A stretch of 64,000 nucleotides of DNA from Paenibacillus sp. KS-LC4 (GCF_036894955.1 NZ_CP145905.1:2436501-2500500), one strand, 5' to 3'; counted from the first letter of the stretch, positions 52,848 to 61,584 are shown. The notes: a model not told the origin generated them from the sequence alone. Translations and numbers: made by a program.

Positions 52848-53510
52848 ATGATAGAGTTTGTATTATTTATGCTTTTTTCAATTATCGAAGGTTTTGGCAT
52901 TCTCCTTCTTATGCTAAAGATTTACAGGCATGATACTTCCAGCTTTTACTCTGCTCTTATCGTCATAACGCTATCGAGCTTGCAGAGTTATTTTTTGAGG
53001 GAGGAGCTTGCGCTTGAAAGTATAGTTCCAGTCATTCATATTTTCATATTCGTAATATTCCTAAGTTTTATTAAAAAGATTCCGTTTTTTGCGTCGTTGA
53101 TTATTACTGGATTGGGCTTTTTTATTTTTGCCATGATACAGGGAGCAATTGTAAACACATTTCCTTTCTTTTCAGTAGCAGAGATAAAAGCACAGCCATA
53201 TATGGGATACTTGCTGCAGTTGTTCACTGCCTGTATTAATTTATCTATAGCTTGGGGCTTAAACAGGCTTAAAATAGGTTTTGTAGAGGAAATTTCTGAG
53301 AAAATGCGCTTTCCGCATGAACGGCGTGTAGTCGGAGGCTTTATTATTGCAATCTTAATAGGCTTTGCCTTCATTTTGCATCAGCGCAGCGAGATTCTTA
53401 ATATCGTTTATTATTTTGTAACTGCGTTATTTTTCTTTGTGTATTCATACCTGAAGGAGGTTATGTTCAATGTTGGAAACTTTTTCGAGAAAACTGGCAA
53501 TAAGCATTAA
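52848..53510 (+). CDS. AgrC-like membrane receptor domain without kinase
   Basis: 220 residues, about six membrane helices, beginning IEFVLFMLFSIIEGFGILLLMLKIY, the usual opening of peptide-pheromone receptor domains (N-terminal half of AgrC-type kinases). It ends NFFEKTGNKH with no GHKL or HisKA domain and no frame that continues the protein. AAAGGGAG precedes the ATG. The AgrB gene starts inside its last 41 bases. It is probably a receptor-like or accessory subunit; a kinase would have to be elsewhere. Similarity to AgrC is judged from topology, opening motif and position. Confidence 0.65.
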   Translation: MIEFVLFMLFSIIEGFGILLLMLKIYRHDTSSFYSALIVITLSSLQSYFLREELALESIVPVIHIFIFVIFLSFIKKIPFFASLIITGLGFFIFAMIQGAIVNTFPFFSVAEIKAQPYMGYLLQLFTACINLSIAWGLNRLKIGFVEEISEKMRFPHERRVVGGFIIAILIGFAFILHQRSEILNIVYYFVTALFFFVYSYLKEVMFNVGNFFEKTGNKH

Positions 53511-54018
53511 GGCCATTGTTCCAGAGCATCCAGCTTCGGCAGCGCGACTGCAATACGGTTTGTCATTAATTTTAAACGCTCTATTTATTATTTCAGGGGC
53601 GCTGCTCATCGCGTTATTTACAGGCAAGGTGAGCGGTGTATTAGCGGCTCTTATCTCGTTTGCGATACTTAGGCAGGCATCGGGTGGGCTACATCTTAAA
53701 TCGGGAACGATGTGTGTTGTGGTGTCGATTGGGGTGGCGACGGCGCTGTCGTTCACACCAGCATTTTCGAGCGGAACGCTGTTCATAATCAATTTAATTA
53801 ATCTTCTGCTTGCATTGTTATTCGCACCATCAGACATTGAGAAGCAGTCGCGTATTCCTAGACGCTTTTACCCGGTGCTAAAACTGATTTCGGCTGTAAT
53901 TATATGTAGCAATTTATGGATAGAATCGTCTATAATTGGATTAACATTGCTAGTGCAGTGCGTTACCTTAATTTTGGCTAAGGTGGTGAGTACTCATGCT
54001 AAAAAAGCTGGTTTATAA
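53470..54018 (+). CDS. agrB: AgrB-like peptide-processing membrane protease
   Basis: Cleaves the AgrD-type precursor and forms the thiolactone/lactone ring. The catalytic pair of AgrB is a His and a Cys seven residues apart; here RQASGGLHLKSGTMC has exactly this spacing (about residues 74-81). Several membrane helices flank it. 182 residues, typical. AAGGAGG lies nine bases before the ATG. It overlaps both the receptor-like gene (upstream) and the peptide gene (downstream by 23 bases). Confidence 0.9.
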   Translation: MLETFSRKLAISIKAIVPEHPASAARLQYGLSLILNALFIISGALLIALFTGKVSGVLAALISFAILRQASGGLHLKSGTMCVVVSIGVATALSFTPAFSSGTLFIINLINLLLALLFAPSDIEKQSRIPRRFYPVLKLISAVIICSNLWIESSIIGLTLLVQCVTLILAKVVSTHAKKAGL

Positions 54019-54118
54019 ATTGGCTACATTTTTGGACTGCACAGCTGTTCTTTCAGTAAGAACAGCAAGCTATCTTTACGTCAATCAACCAGAGACACCG
54101 GAAGAGCTTCTGAAATAG
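53996..54118 (+). CDS. agrD: AgrD-like cyclic autoinducer peptide precursor, 40 residues
   Basis: MLKKLVYKLATFLDCTAVLS then VRTASYLYVNQPETPEELLK. An amphipathic basic leader, a middle core, and an acidic PETPEELLK tail are the three parts of AgrD precursors; the QPExPEELLK ending is typical of Paenibacillus-type cyclic lactone autoinducers. The ring nucleophile is probably Ser25 (ASYLYV), giving a lactone; Cys15 is too far from the tail. The ATG is inside the end of agrB. Too short for most gene finders. Confidence 0.82.
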   Translation: MLKKLVYKLATFLDCTAVLSVRTASYLYVNQPETPEELLK

Positions 54119-54224
54119 TGGAAGCCATCTCACATAAAATCCTCAAAAGCTGCGCATCCTATCGACTGAATGCCGAGTGGCGGGCGGTAATTACCGCTCT
54201 CAATACGAAGGAGGCGAGCTTGAT

Positions 54225-54476
54225 ATGAGCGCGAACGAATGGAGCAATGTGGAAAGGGATCATTTTGTAGCGGTTCAGAAAAATGGAGACGGTGACCTGA
54301 CGAGCTTTAAAACGTCATCGGGCCGTGTACTGGATTATCAGACGGCGCTGCAAGAGGTACAGGCAGGGCAAATCGCTGGCGTGAATGCCTTCAAGGGCAA
54401 GGATGGCGAAATGTACATCCGTGGCGATGCAGACGGCGATCCTACGAACAATTTGGATCAGCTTCCGCTGTTTTAA
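54225..54476 (+). CDS. DUF3892-family protein
   Basis: 83 residues. FVAVQKNGDGDLTSFKTSSGRVLDYQTALQEVQAGQIAGVNAFKGKDGEMYIRGDADGDPTNNLDQLP: the 'IxxVxK...GdL...S...y..A......G.I.Gv......G..yiR...dg...nNLd.LP' pattern is DUF3892. ATG 54225 has AAGGAGG ten bases before; the longer frame from 54177 lacks one. Function unknown. It follows the agr-like genes but has its own site and terminator. Confidence 0.82.
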   Translation: MSANEWSNVERDHFVAVQKNGDGDLTSFKTSSGRVLDYQTALQEVQAGQIAGVNAFKGKDGEMYIRGDADGDPTNNLDQLPLF

Positions 54477-54496
54477 GCGGCAAGCCTGAGCCTAGC

Positions 54497-54556
54497 GCAA
54501 CGATAACAAAAAGAGCCTGACGCGAAAAAACGCCAGGCTCTTTTTAATATCGTTGC
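54497..54556. terminator. Nested bidirectional terminator
   Basis: Inner arms AAAAAGAGCCTG/CAGGCTCTTTTT and outer arms GCAACGATA/TATCGTTGC form one long hairpin between two converging genes. Confidence 0.88.
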
Positions 54557-54578
54557 TGATCATACGAGCTACGCGTAC

Positions 54579-55304
54579 CTACACCGTGTAAACTTCACGC
54601 TGCTGTACAAACCGCATTTTCCCGGTATGACCTATGTAATTTTCCATCGTATCCCCATAATGCATGAGCCATATCCTCTCCTGCAACGGCTCCGGCAGTG
54701 TCAGCAGCTCGTCGAGACAGGCATGTACAACACCTGGCGCAATCAGCTGGCAGTCGTGAAAAATCGTATCCACGCCATCCTCCACAAGCCGCTCCAGCAA
54801 TGACGGACTGAACTTCATATCCGCCGAATAGAAGAAGTGACGATTGAAAATAAACGAATAGCTATCTTTCCCCACAATATGCTCGGTCTTTAGCAGCTTC
54901 ACCGTCAACCCTGGATGCAGCTCATGCTGGGCGCCTTCCTCCAGCCGTCTCACTTCAAAAAAATCATCAATGGATTGCAAGGGTCCTTGCGTCAGCCCGC
55001 CGCGCAGCGTCTGCTCCCACAACGGCTCGACGAGCGAGGAGGCGATGTACAGCACGGGCTTTTTTCCGTAAAGAAACATCATTTGAAAAGCATATTCCTC
55101 CAGTCCGCCCACATGGTCGCCATGAATATGGCTGATCAGCACGGCATCCAGCTCATCGAACGAAAGCTTCGCTTCATGCAGCGCTTTGGGCAGCGTAATG
55201 CCGCAATCGACCAGTAATTTAAATCCTGGCACTTCAATTAACGCATTGTTATTATCATATTTCTTGGCAAAAGCACTCCCTGTTCCGATCATTTGTATAT
55301 GCAA
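54579..55304 (-). CDS. MBL-fold metallo-hydrolase (RNase Z/arylsulfatase-like)
   Basis: Opens MHIQMIGTGSAFAKKYDNNNALIE; the metal motif is ISHIHGDHVGGLEEYAF (about residues 59-75), further ligands come from YSADMKFSP (about 162), FHDCQL and the terminal WLMHYGD. This is the beta-lactamase-fold layout of the RNase Z-like branch; without the exosite arm it is probably not the tRNA enzyme itself. 241 residues. Substrate unknown. Confidence 0.85.
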   Translation of the reverse strand: MHIQMIGTGSAFAKKYDNNNALIEVPGFKLLVDCGITLPKALHEAKLSFDELDAVLISHIHGDHVGGLEEYAFQMMFLYGKKPVLYIASSLVEPLWEQTLRGGLTQGPLQSIDDFFEVRRLEEGAQHELHPGLTVKLLKTEHIVGKDSYSFIFNRHFFYSADMKFSPSLLERLVEDGVDTIFHDCQLIAPGVVHACLDELLTLPEPLQERIWLMHYGDTMENYIGHTGKMRFVQQREVYTV

Positions 55305-55442
55305 TGGAACACCTCCGTCTTCGAAATCATCTCGCTACATTTAATGTATCAAATGATTGGCAAACTGACAAATAGAGATACCCTTTGCCGGAGACCTACA
55401 TATAATGCAGGAGCAAGATCCGGCAGGGAGGACAGAGCAGCA

Positions 55443-55646
55443 ATGAGCAAAGGAAAAGGCAAAAACGCTAAGAAAAAACAAACGTCAGGTGAACGGAAGC
55501 AGTACCAATATAAATTGGTGCTATCCCCCGTCTGCGAAGTGTGCCCGACACCTTGTGCAAGGGGACTCGCGTATTTGGAGCGAATGTCCGAGCCGGGCGC
55601 AGTTGGAAAAGGGGTTCCTTGCGTGCTCACCCGCACTTATCATTAA
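55443..55646 (+). CDS. Small Lys-rich protein with Cys cluster
   Basis: 67 residues. A basic start (MSKGKGKNAKKKQTSGERKQ) precedes SPVCEVCPTPCARGLAYLER, three Cys in CxxCxxxC, and a fourth Cys near the end (GVPCVLTRTYH). A metal site is possible. GGGAGG lies about 13 bases before the ATG. I do not recognise the family. It diverges from the MBL-fold gene. Confidence 0.6.
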   Translation: MSKGKGKNAKKKQTSGERKQYQYKLVLSPVCEVCPTPCARGLAYLERMSEPGAVGKGVPCVLTRTYH

Positions 55647-55872
55647 CCGGAATATTTCCCAGGCAACCGCATATTTCTACATTTTTTTCGCACGGGCAAG
55701 CTGCTTAAATCCCTGCAAAGGTTGATCTAATAAAAGGGAGAGCGCAAGCCTATGCTGGAGACAAAATATAGCGCTGGTACAGGGCTGAAAAAGTTTCTGT
55801 AACAGCGCAACTCTATTCATTTTGAAGAGTATAACCATATATCCAGACAAAGCGGATGGAGGGTACTCACCT

Positions 55873-56436
55873 ATGAAATTCAGAAAAATAGCGATCTTGC
55901 TGCTGGCGCTTTTTTTATGCAGCAGTACCTTAATGATTGCGAGTGCGGCATCGCAGACCGTGAAGGTTCTCCTCAATGGCAGCGAGCTTGAAGAAGGCGG
56001 CATTATGGTGGATGGCAAAACTTACCTGCCGATTCGGGAAATAGCCAATAGCCTGCAAACCATCGTCACTTGGGATGGGCAGAACAAGAAGGCAACCTTA
56101 ACGAGACCGAATGTACATATTGTACTCATGCAGGATAGCAAGCTGTTTGGCAATGTGACGAAGGGCAACTCGTATACGTTCAGCGTATTGTCGCAGGTGG
56201 ACAATTTGAAGACGGATATTGCCGCGGTTAAAGTATCCATATTTGATCCGTATGGCAGCGAGAAGGTCATTCAGACGCAGACCGATACGATAACGAAGGA
56301 CAACTTTTGGTATCGGACAGAAGACTTGAAGTACAATTTCGAATATTCAGGGAAATATGCGGTGAGATTTTTCCTGAAAACGAGCGCATCCGATGATTGG
56401 ACGCTCGTCTCGGAGAAGCTGATTTCTTCGCAATAA
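55873..56436 (+). CDS. Secreted stalk-domain (copper amine oxidase N-terminal-like) protein
   Basis: Signal peptide with an Ala-Ser-Ala cut (about residue 26), then VKVLLNGSELEEGGIMVDGKTYLPIREIANSLQTIVTWDGQNKKATLTR (about 30-80), the classic 'stalk' module (PF07833-like) of Paenibacillus surface proteins. The rest (about 90-187) is an Ig-like beta domain with FDPYGSEKV and YSGKYAVRFFLK. ATG 55873 has GGAGGG ten bases before; the frame to 55822 would hide the signal peptide. Confidence 0.85.
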   Translation: MKFRKIAILLLALFLCSSTLMIASAASQTVKVLLNGSELEEGGIMVDGKTYLPIREIANSLQTIVTWDGQNKKATLTRPNVHIVLMQDSKLFGNVTKGNSYTFSVLSQVDNLKTDIAAVKVSIFDPYGSEKVIQTQTDTITKDNFWYRTEDLKYNFEYSGKYAVRFFLKTSASDDWTLVSEKLISSQ

Positions 56437-56483
56437 CGGCGATTGCCTGTGCTTCTTCCAAGTGGAGCAAACGCGGGCTTTTT

Positions 56484-56586
56484 CGAAATATAAGAAATTA
56501 TTAGTTTCAAGCTTATAATTTCTTATATTTCACCCTCGAAACGGTAGCTTTACCTCCGGATGACGGCGACAGCCGTTTACGCTTGT
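56484..56586 (+). repeat. Dispersed palindromic repeat, family R1 copy B (best copy)
   Basis: GAAATATAAGAAATTAT, a 13-base loop, and the exact reverse complement ATAATTTCTTATATTTC (17 perfect pairs), then a spacer and GACGGC-GACA-GCCGTT with the ending ACGCTTGTTTGAC. Located between two same-strand genes. Confidence 0.85.
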
Positions 56587-56653
56587 TTGACCGCTGCTAG
56601 GTCTCATGGTACGATACTCAGGTATGGATAATTGACTGAAATGGGGTAAAACA

Positions 56654-56968
56654 ATGACTGAGCATAATCATGGCGCAGATTGCGGTTGCGGAGAAGACCA
56701 TGAACATGAAGAAAGTGTATTTATTGTAACGGACGATGAGGGCCAGGAACGTGAAATGGTCATGGTTTATACGTTTGAATCCGAGAACAACGCTTATGCG
56801 GTATTGCTGGATCGCAATGATCCTGAAGCAGACGGCGTTATTTTCCGCATCGAGGAAGAGAACGACGAGGCATACCTCGTTGGGATCGAAGACGATGAAG
56901 AATGGGATCGCGTAACGAAGATTTACGAAGAAATTGCGATTACTGAAAACGCAGCAAAAGAAGAGTAG
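56654..56968 (+). CDS. DUF1292-family protein
   Basis: 104 residues. A His/Cys-rich head (MTEHNHGADCGCGEDHEHEE) precedes the acidic DUF1292 core: VFIVTDDEGQEREMVMVYTF, then ENNAYAVLLDRND and FRIEEENDEAYLVGIEDDEEWDRV. The family usually lies in the yrzL-mltG neighbourhood of bacilli; function unknown. The metal-ligand-rich head is longer than in most members. Confidence 0.88.
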   Translation: MTEHNHGADCGCGEDHEHEESVFIVTDDEGQEREMVMVYTFESENNAYAVLLDRNDPEADGVIFRIEEENDEAYLVGIEDDEEWDRVTKIYEEIAITENAAKEE

Positions 56969-57026
56969 GCTTTCCTCTCTTTTCACTGACCTTGCAAGTC
57001 ATCATGCACATTAGCTGTTTATACAC

Positions 57027-57080
57027 AAGACACCTGCGTCACCAAGAGCGAATGCTTCTGGGACAGCAGGTGTCTTTTGT
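57027..57080. terminator. Terminator between DUF1292 and the decarboxylase gene
   Basis: AAGACACCTGC and GCAGGTGTCTTTT arms around a 28-base loop. Confidence 0.75.
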
Positions 57081-57185
57081 TCAAATATAACAATTTATAA
57101 GGATCACACATATAAATGGACTTATATTTCTAAGGCAAAGCTCTTCATCGCCATGGAAGGACGACGAGGCCGTTTTTGCTTGAAC
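57081..57185 (+). repeat. Dispersed palindromic repeat, family R1 copy C
   Basis: CAAATATAACAATTTATA, a loop, TATAAATGGACTTATATTTC, then CTAAGGCAAAGCTCTTC (identical to copy A) and GGACGACGAGGCCGTTTTTG plus CTTGA. Sits between the terminator and the 3' end of the decarboxylase gene. Confidence 0.8.
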
Positions 57186-57187
57186 GA

Positions 57188-58666
57188 TTAGGAAATGGCC
57201 GTTTCCTCGAAAATAACTTTAACGAATTCAACGTTGCGATCCTCTGGACCTTTAACAGGGAGGCCTACCTCCACATGCTCTACAATATAGTCAATATTTT
57301 TCTGGGAAATAACCTCGCCCGGGAGTAGAATCGGGATGCCTGGCGGGTAAACATAAATAAATTCGGCAATAATTCGGCCAGCCGACTCTTTAAACGGAAC
57401 GACCTCGGTATGCCCGTAGAAAGCATCGCGCGGCGAGAGCGACAGCTGGGGAATATCTGGAATTTTGACAACGAGCTCGCGAGCCTCTGCGCCTTCGTGG
57501 AAGCTGTCTGACAGCGCACGCAGCGCGACCAGCAATTTTTCTACTGAATCGGATGTATCACCCGGCGTAACAAGGCAAAGAATGTTATACATATCGCTCA
57601 TTTCAATTTCGAGGTTGAAATGGTCACGGAGCCAGTTTTCCGTCTCATAGCCGGTAATGCCGAGATGGCGGACATGAATCGCGACCTTGGTTGGATCGAG
57701 ATCAAAGGTAGCCTCTCCACCTAATATTTCCCGTCCAAAGCAGTACAAGCCGGGAATTTCATTGATGCTCTTACGAGCATACTCGGCAAGCTCAATTGCT
57801 TGCTCGGCCAGCTTGTGGCCGTTGAGAGCCAAATTGCGGCGCGACGTATCGAGCGACGACAGCAAAATATAAGAGGTCGACGTTGTCGTCAGCATGCTTA
57901 TAATCGTTTGTATACGGTGGGGATTAACTCGGCCTCCGCGCACGTTCAGCACGGAGCTTTGCGTCATGGAGCCGCCTAGCTTATGAACGCTCGTCGCTGC
58001 CATATCTGCGCCAGCCTGCATGGCGGACATTGGAAGCTTTTCATTGAAATGAATGAGCACCCCATGCGCTTCATCTACCAGCACAGGAATATCGAAGGTA
58101 TGCACTAAATCGACGATTTCCTTTAGGTCAGCGCATACGCCATAATACGTCGGGTTGATAACAAGCACAGCTTTAGAATCGGGATGCTTGTCCAGTGCGC
58201 GCTTGACAGCACGTGTCGTAATGCCGTGATCAATGCCGAGATTTTCGTCACGCACGGGTGAAATAAAGATTGGACGGGCACCTGCAAAAATAATGGCCGC
58301 CATAATCGACTTATGCACATTGCGCGGGACGATAATTTTATCGCCGGGAAGGCAGACGCTCATGATCATTGTAATAATGGCACCGCTCGTACCTTGTACG
58401 GAAAAATAAGTATAATCTGCGCCGAAAGCATCGGCTGCAAGCTTCTGGGCTTCCTCAATAACACCGGTAGGCTGATGCAGGTCATCCAGCGGAGCTATAT
58501 TTATTAAATCGATCGATAACGCGTTATCGCCGATAAAGGCACGAAATTCGGCATCGCTGCCTAACCCTTTCTTATGTCCTGGAATATGAAATTGGGTAGG
58601 ATTCTGTTCCGCATGGCGGCGTAATGCGCTGAAGAGCGGGGTTTTGTTATGATCCATCGCTTTCAT
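57188..58666 (-). CDS. speA: Orn/Lys/Arg decarboxylase family protein, probably arginine decarboxylase
   Basis: PLP enzyme of the Gram-positive SpeA/YaaO/CadA group. QFHIPGHKKGLG (about residue 23), YFSVQGTSGAIITMIMSV (about 88), VLVDEAHGVLIHF (about 200) and the PLP lysine in ATSVHKLGGSMTQSSVL (about 230); the C-terminal domain (about 395-492) has PGIPILLPGEVI. 492 residues, as expected for the biosynthetic arginine decarboxylase that starts polyamine synthesis. Lysine or ornithine decarboxylase remains possible. No speB/speE nearby. Confidence 0.85.
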   Translation of the reverse strand: MKAMDHNKTPLFSALRRHAEQNPTQFHIPGHKKGLGSDAEFRAFIGDNALSIDLINIAPLDDLHQPTGVIEEAQKLAADAFGADYTYFSVQGTSGAIITMIMSVCLPGDKIIVPRNVHKSIMAAIIFAGARPIFISPVRDENLGIDHGITTRAVKRALDKHPDSKAVLVINPTYYGVCADLKEIVDLVHTFDIPVLVDEAHGVLIHFNEKLPMSAMQAGADMAATSVHKLGGSMTQSSVLNVRGGRVNPHRIQTIISMLTTTSTSYILLSSLDTSRRNLALNGHKLAEQAIELAEYARKSINEIPGLYCFGREILGGEATFDLDPTKVAIHVRHLGITGYETENWLRDHFNLEIEMSDMYNILCLVTPGDTSDSVEKLLVALRALSDSFHEGAEARELVVKIPDIPQLSLSPRDAFYGHTEVVPFKESAGRIIAEFIYVYPPGIPILLPGEVISQKNIDYIVEHVEVGLPVKGPEDRNVEFVKVIFEETAIS

Positions 58667-58780
58667 CCCTGCCTCTCTAGTTAAAATACAAACAAGGTTG
58701 AGTATAGCAAAAACAAGTCGGAATGCAAGCAGCTTTTTTCAAAACGCTTGCTTGCGGCAGAAACGGAGGCTCGATATTAA

Positions 58781-60067
58781 ATGAAAGAACGTTCAGGCAA
58801 AAAGCCATCAGGCGTCGTTATTTGGCGCTCTCCTTTTATTATTCAACTTCTGATCATTATGTTTATTATTGAATTTGTAAAGGGAGCGCTGCTCATTTCC
58901 ATTCTGCCTGTGTACATGGGAACGGTGCTTGGCTTATCAGCTTACGCAATTGGCTGGGCACTGGCGCTGCAATATATTGGTGACAATTTGTTTCGCAGCC
59001 CGATTGGCTGGCTCATTGACCGTTTAGGCTACCGCTCCGTCATGCTTGCGGGTATTATACTGACCTTTACGGCCGTATTACTGGTCGCTTTTGCCCAGCA
59101 TACGAGCTGGATAGTTGTCGCTTGTCTGCTGCTAGGCATTGGGACGTCCCCACTATGGCCGTGCGTCATTACAGGAGCGACAGAGGAGGCTGGAGAGGAA
59201 GCGAATGGGCGGGCGATGAGTGTTGTCTATGTCTCCTGGCTGGTCGGTGTGGGCGCAGGACCAATTGTAATTAATTTCCTGCTATCCAGCTCGTATACGG
59301 CAGCTTTCCGCCTCATCATTGGCGGTATGATCGTCGTTGTGCTCACGACGATGTTTCTGCCCGGACGCGGTCGCATGAAGCAGCGTTCAGGTGCAGCGGA
59401 GGACTCAGCGTCACAGACGGCTCGGCATACAGCAGGGAAAGGTGATGCTGCCAAGGAGCCGTTCAAAGCTCGCGCCAGCCGTTATTTTGCCAAAGTAGGC
59501 AAGTCGCTGCATGCCAGCAAGCTGCTTTATCCGGCGATGTTTGTGCAGAACTTCTCGCTTGGTCTGCTGACGCCGATCTTAACGCTGTTTGCGCGTTCGG
59601 TGCTCCATCTGACGCCCGCTCAGTACAGCTGGTTTCTCATCGCTGGCGGGGCTATTACGGTGCTGGGGCTCATTCCGGTAGGGAAGCTTGTGGACCGGGT
59701 CGGGACAAAATGGTTTTTGCATGTCGGGTTTCTCCTCGCCGCCATTTCGCTGCCGCTGCTTGGCATGACCCGTTCACTGCCGCTTGTGCTTGTTATTGTG
59801 GCGATTGTAGGCATTGGCTATGCCTGCATCATTCCGGCCTGGAATGCTTTAATTGCCCAAGCGATTCCAAAGGCGGAGCGCGGTGCCGTATGGGGCTTCT
59901 TTTTGACGATTGAAGGCTCAGGCATGGTGCTGGGCACGATTTTGTCCGGCAAGCTGTGGGATACCTTCGGCCATCAGGCGCCTTTTCTAGTAAGCGGAGC
60001 GATGCTGCTTGTCTTATTTGTTCTCCATTTGTTCATTACCAGAAAACAGCCAGTTATGATAACATAA
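58781..60067 (+). CDS. MFS transporter (first of a tandem pair)
   Basis: 428 residues with about 12 hydrophobic segments and a charged central loop (about 195-235). MFS signature in GWLIDRLGYRSVML (about 72) and again in PVGKLVDRVGTKWFL (about 290). It starts 94 bases after the divergent decarboxylase and is followed after three bases by a second MFS gene. Substrate unknown; drug or metabolite efflux is the general class. Confidence 0.88.
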   Translation: MKERSGKKPSGVVIWRSPFIIQLLIIMFIIEFVKGALLISILPVYMGTVLGLSAYAIGWALALQYIGDNLFRSPIGWLIDRLGYRSVMLAGIILTFTAVLLVAFAQHTSWIVVACLLLGIGTSPLWPCVITGATEEAGEEANGRAMSVVYVSWLVGVGAGPIVINFLLSSSYTAAFRLIIGGMIVVVLTTMFLPGRGRMKQRSGAAEDSASQTARHTAGKGDAAKEPFKARASRYFAKVGKSLHASKLLYPAMFVQNFSLGLLTPILTLFARSVLHLTPAQYSWFLIAGGAITVLGLIPVGKLVDRVGTKWFLHVGFLLAAISLPLLGMTRSLPLVLVIVAIVGIGYACIIPAWNALIAQAIPKAERGAVWGFFLTIEGSGMVLGTILSGKLWDTFGHQAPFLVSGAMLLVLFVLHLFITRKQPVMIT

Positions 60068-60088
60068 CGTGTGGAGGGGATGAGCTTA

Positions 60089-61264
60089 ATGGACAGACGC
60101 TTGTTAATTGTAATGGCTACCTTAATGACAACATTTATTGGCTTCGGGATTATTATCCCGGTCATGCCCGAAATTATTAAAGCTGCGGACCCGCTTGGCG
60201 CGGAGGCGCATACGGGCTTAATGCTCGCGGTATATTCGGCTGTATCGTTTGTGCTTTCTCCGATATGGGGAAGCCTGTCTGACCGAATCGGCAGACGGCC
60301 TATCATTCTCATTGGCGTACTTGGCTTCGCTCTAAGCTTTGTCTTATTCGGCTTGTCGTCGGGCAATTTGACGCTGATGTATTTATCCCGCGTGCTGGGT
60401 GGCTTGTTCTCCGGTGCAGTAACCTCGGTTATCGTTGCTTACGTAGCGGATATTACAACGCCTGAGGAACGCACCAAGGGCATGGGACTGGTCGGCATGT
60501 CAATCGGCCTTGGCTTTACGATTGGGCCTGGGTTTGGCGGGCTGCTGAGCCTCGTGTCGCTGGAAACGCCGTTTTATGCAGCCTCTGCGCTTGCACTGAT
60601 TACATTCGTGCTCGCATGGGCCAAGCTCAAGGAATCGCTTACGCCTGAGCAGCGCCGCATGGGTGCAAGCCGCCGGGAGTCACGCTGGAAAGCTTTTACC
60701 GGGCCGCTGAAATATTTGTACATACTGGCATTTTTCGTCACGTTTACGCTTGCAGGACTGGAAGCGACCTTGCAGTTTTTCGGCATGAGGCGCTTTGATG
60801 TAACGCCGCTTGAGGTAGGGATTTTGTTTTTCGTCTGCGGCTTTGTGGGTGCATTAATTCAAGGCGGTGTCGTGCGCAGAAGGATCAAAGTGGGCGAGGA
60901 GGGCAAATACATTGCCATTGGCCTCGTCATATCCAGCATCGGCTTTTTCATGCTGCTTGCTGCGCATTCGCTTTGGTGGGCCACGCTTTCCTTGGCCGTG
61001 TTTGGCATTGGCAATGCGCTCATTCGCCCTTGTGTAACGTCTTTAATTACTCAGAAGACGACGGTTGGACAGGGGGTTGCCTCTGGTCTCAGCTCTTCGA
61101 TGGACAGCTTGGGACGTATTGCGGGGCCGCTGGCAGGCACGTTCCTGTTCACACTGGATTTAAGGCTTCCCTATGTATCAGGGGGCATTCTATGTTTGGC
61201 AGCACTTCTGCTGCTCATGCAATTCCGTCAAATGGATAAAAAGAAGGCAGCAGCGCAAGCTTGA
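60089..61264 (+). CDS. MFS transporter (TetA/Bmr-like, second of a tandem pair)
   Basis: About 391 residues, 12 segments. Motif A SPIWGSLSDRIGRRPIILIGV (about 58-78), motif C-like GLGFTIGPGFGGLL (about 145) typical of drug/proton antiporters. ATG 60089 with GGAGGGG ten bases before; the GTG at 60071 contains that site and is unlikely. The two MFS proteins differ clearly and are not a recent duplication. Confidence 0.88.
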   Translation: MDRRLLIVMATLMTTFIGFGIIIPVMPEIIKAADPLGAEAHTGLMLAVYSAVSFVLSPIWGSLSDRIGRRPIILIGVLGFALSFVLFGLSSGNLTLMYLSRVLGGLFSGAVTSVIVAYVADITTPEERTKGMGLVGMSIGLGFTIGPGFGGLLSLVSLETPFYAASALALITFVLAWAKLKESLTPEQRRMGASRRESRWKAFTGPLKYLYILAFFVTFTLAGLEATLQFFGMRRFDVTPLEVGILFFVCGFVGALIQGGVVRRRIKVGEEGKYIAIGLVISSIGFFMLLAAHSLWWATLSLAVFGIGNALIRPCVTSLITQKTTVGQGVASGLSSSMDSLGRIAGPLAGTFLFTLDLRLPYVSGGILCLAALLLLMQFRQMDKKKAAAQA

Positions 61265-61308
61265 TTTCTATAATAATGAGGATAGGAATACAAGGAGAGG
61301 AGACGTAG

Positions 61309-61584
61309 ATGAAAAATACGGTTTTTCGCGCCTTGCTGACAGGAGTTGTCTTTGTCATTGTTTTTTATGGTGTGCAGCTAATTGGCGGCATCTATATGAC
61401 GGAGCAATATGTCCCCGACATCATGGCGCAATATGAATCGGTTGACTATTTGCAGAAAAACGTAGCCGTCGGCTGGGTGGACAACACTCCTAGTTGGGCA
61501 TGGCTGCAGGTATTGCTTGTCATGTTAGTTGGGGCAGCTGCCTATTATGTGGTAAGGCTATTGAAGCGCAAATTATCCAAGTGA
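61309..61584 (+). CDS. Small two-helix membrane protein
   Basis: 91 residues, helices at about 8-27 and 66-82, with a polar middle (YESVDYLQKNVAVGWVDNTP) facing one side and a Lys/Arg-rich end. GGAGAGGAG precedes the ATG. It follows the MFS pair by 44 bases and ends before a terminator, so it may be an accessory to them. Family not recognised. Confidence 0.75.
   Translation: MKNTVFRALLTGVVFVIVFYGVQLIGGIYMTEQYVPDIMAQYESVDYLQKNVAVGWVDNTPSWAWLQVLLVMLVGAAAYYVVRLLKRKLSK

Noticed and set aside
58123..58320. Frames opposite and within the decarboxylase gene
   Set aside because: Shadows of the PLP-enzyme frame, which has intact motifs throughout.
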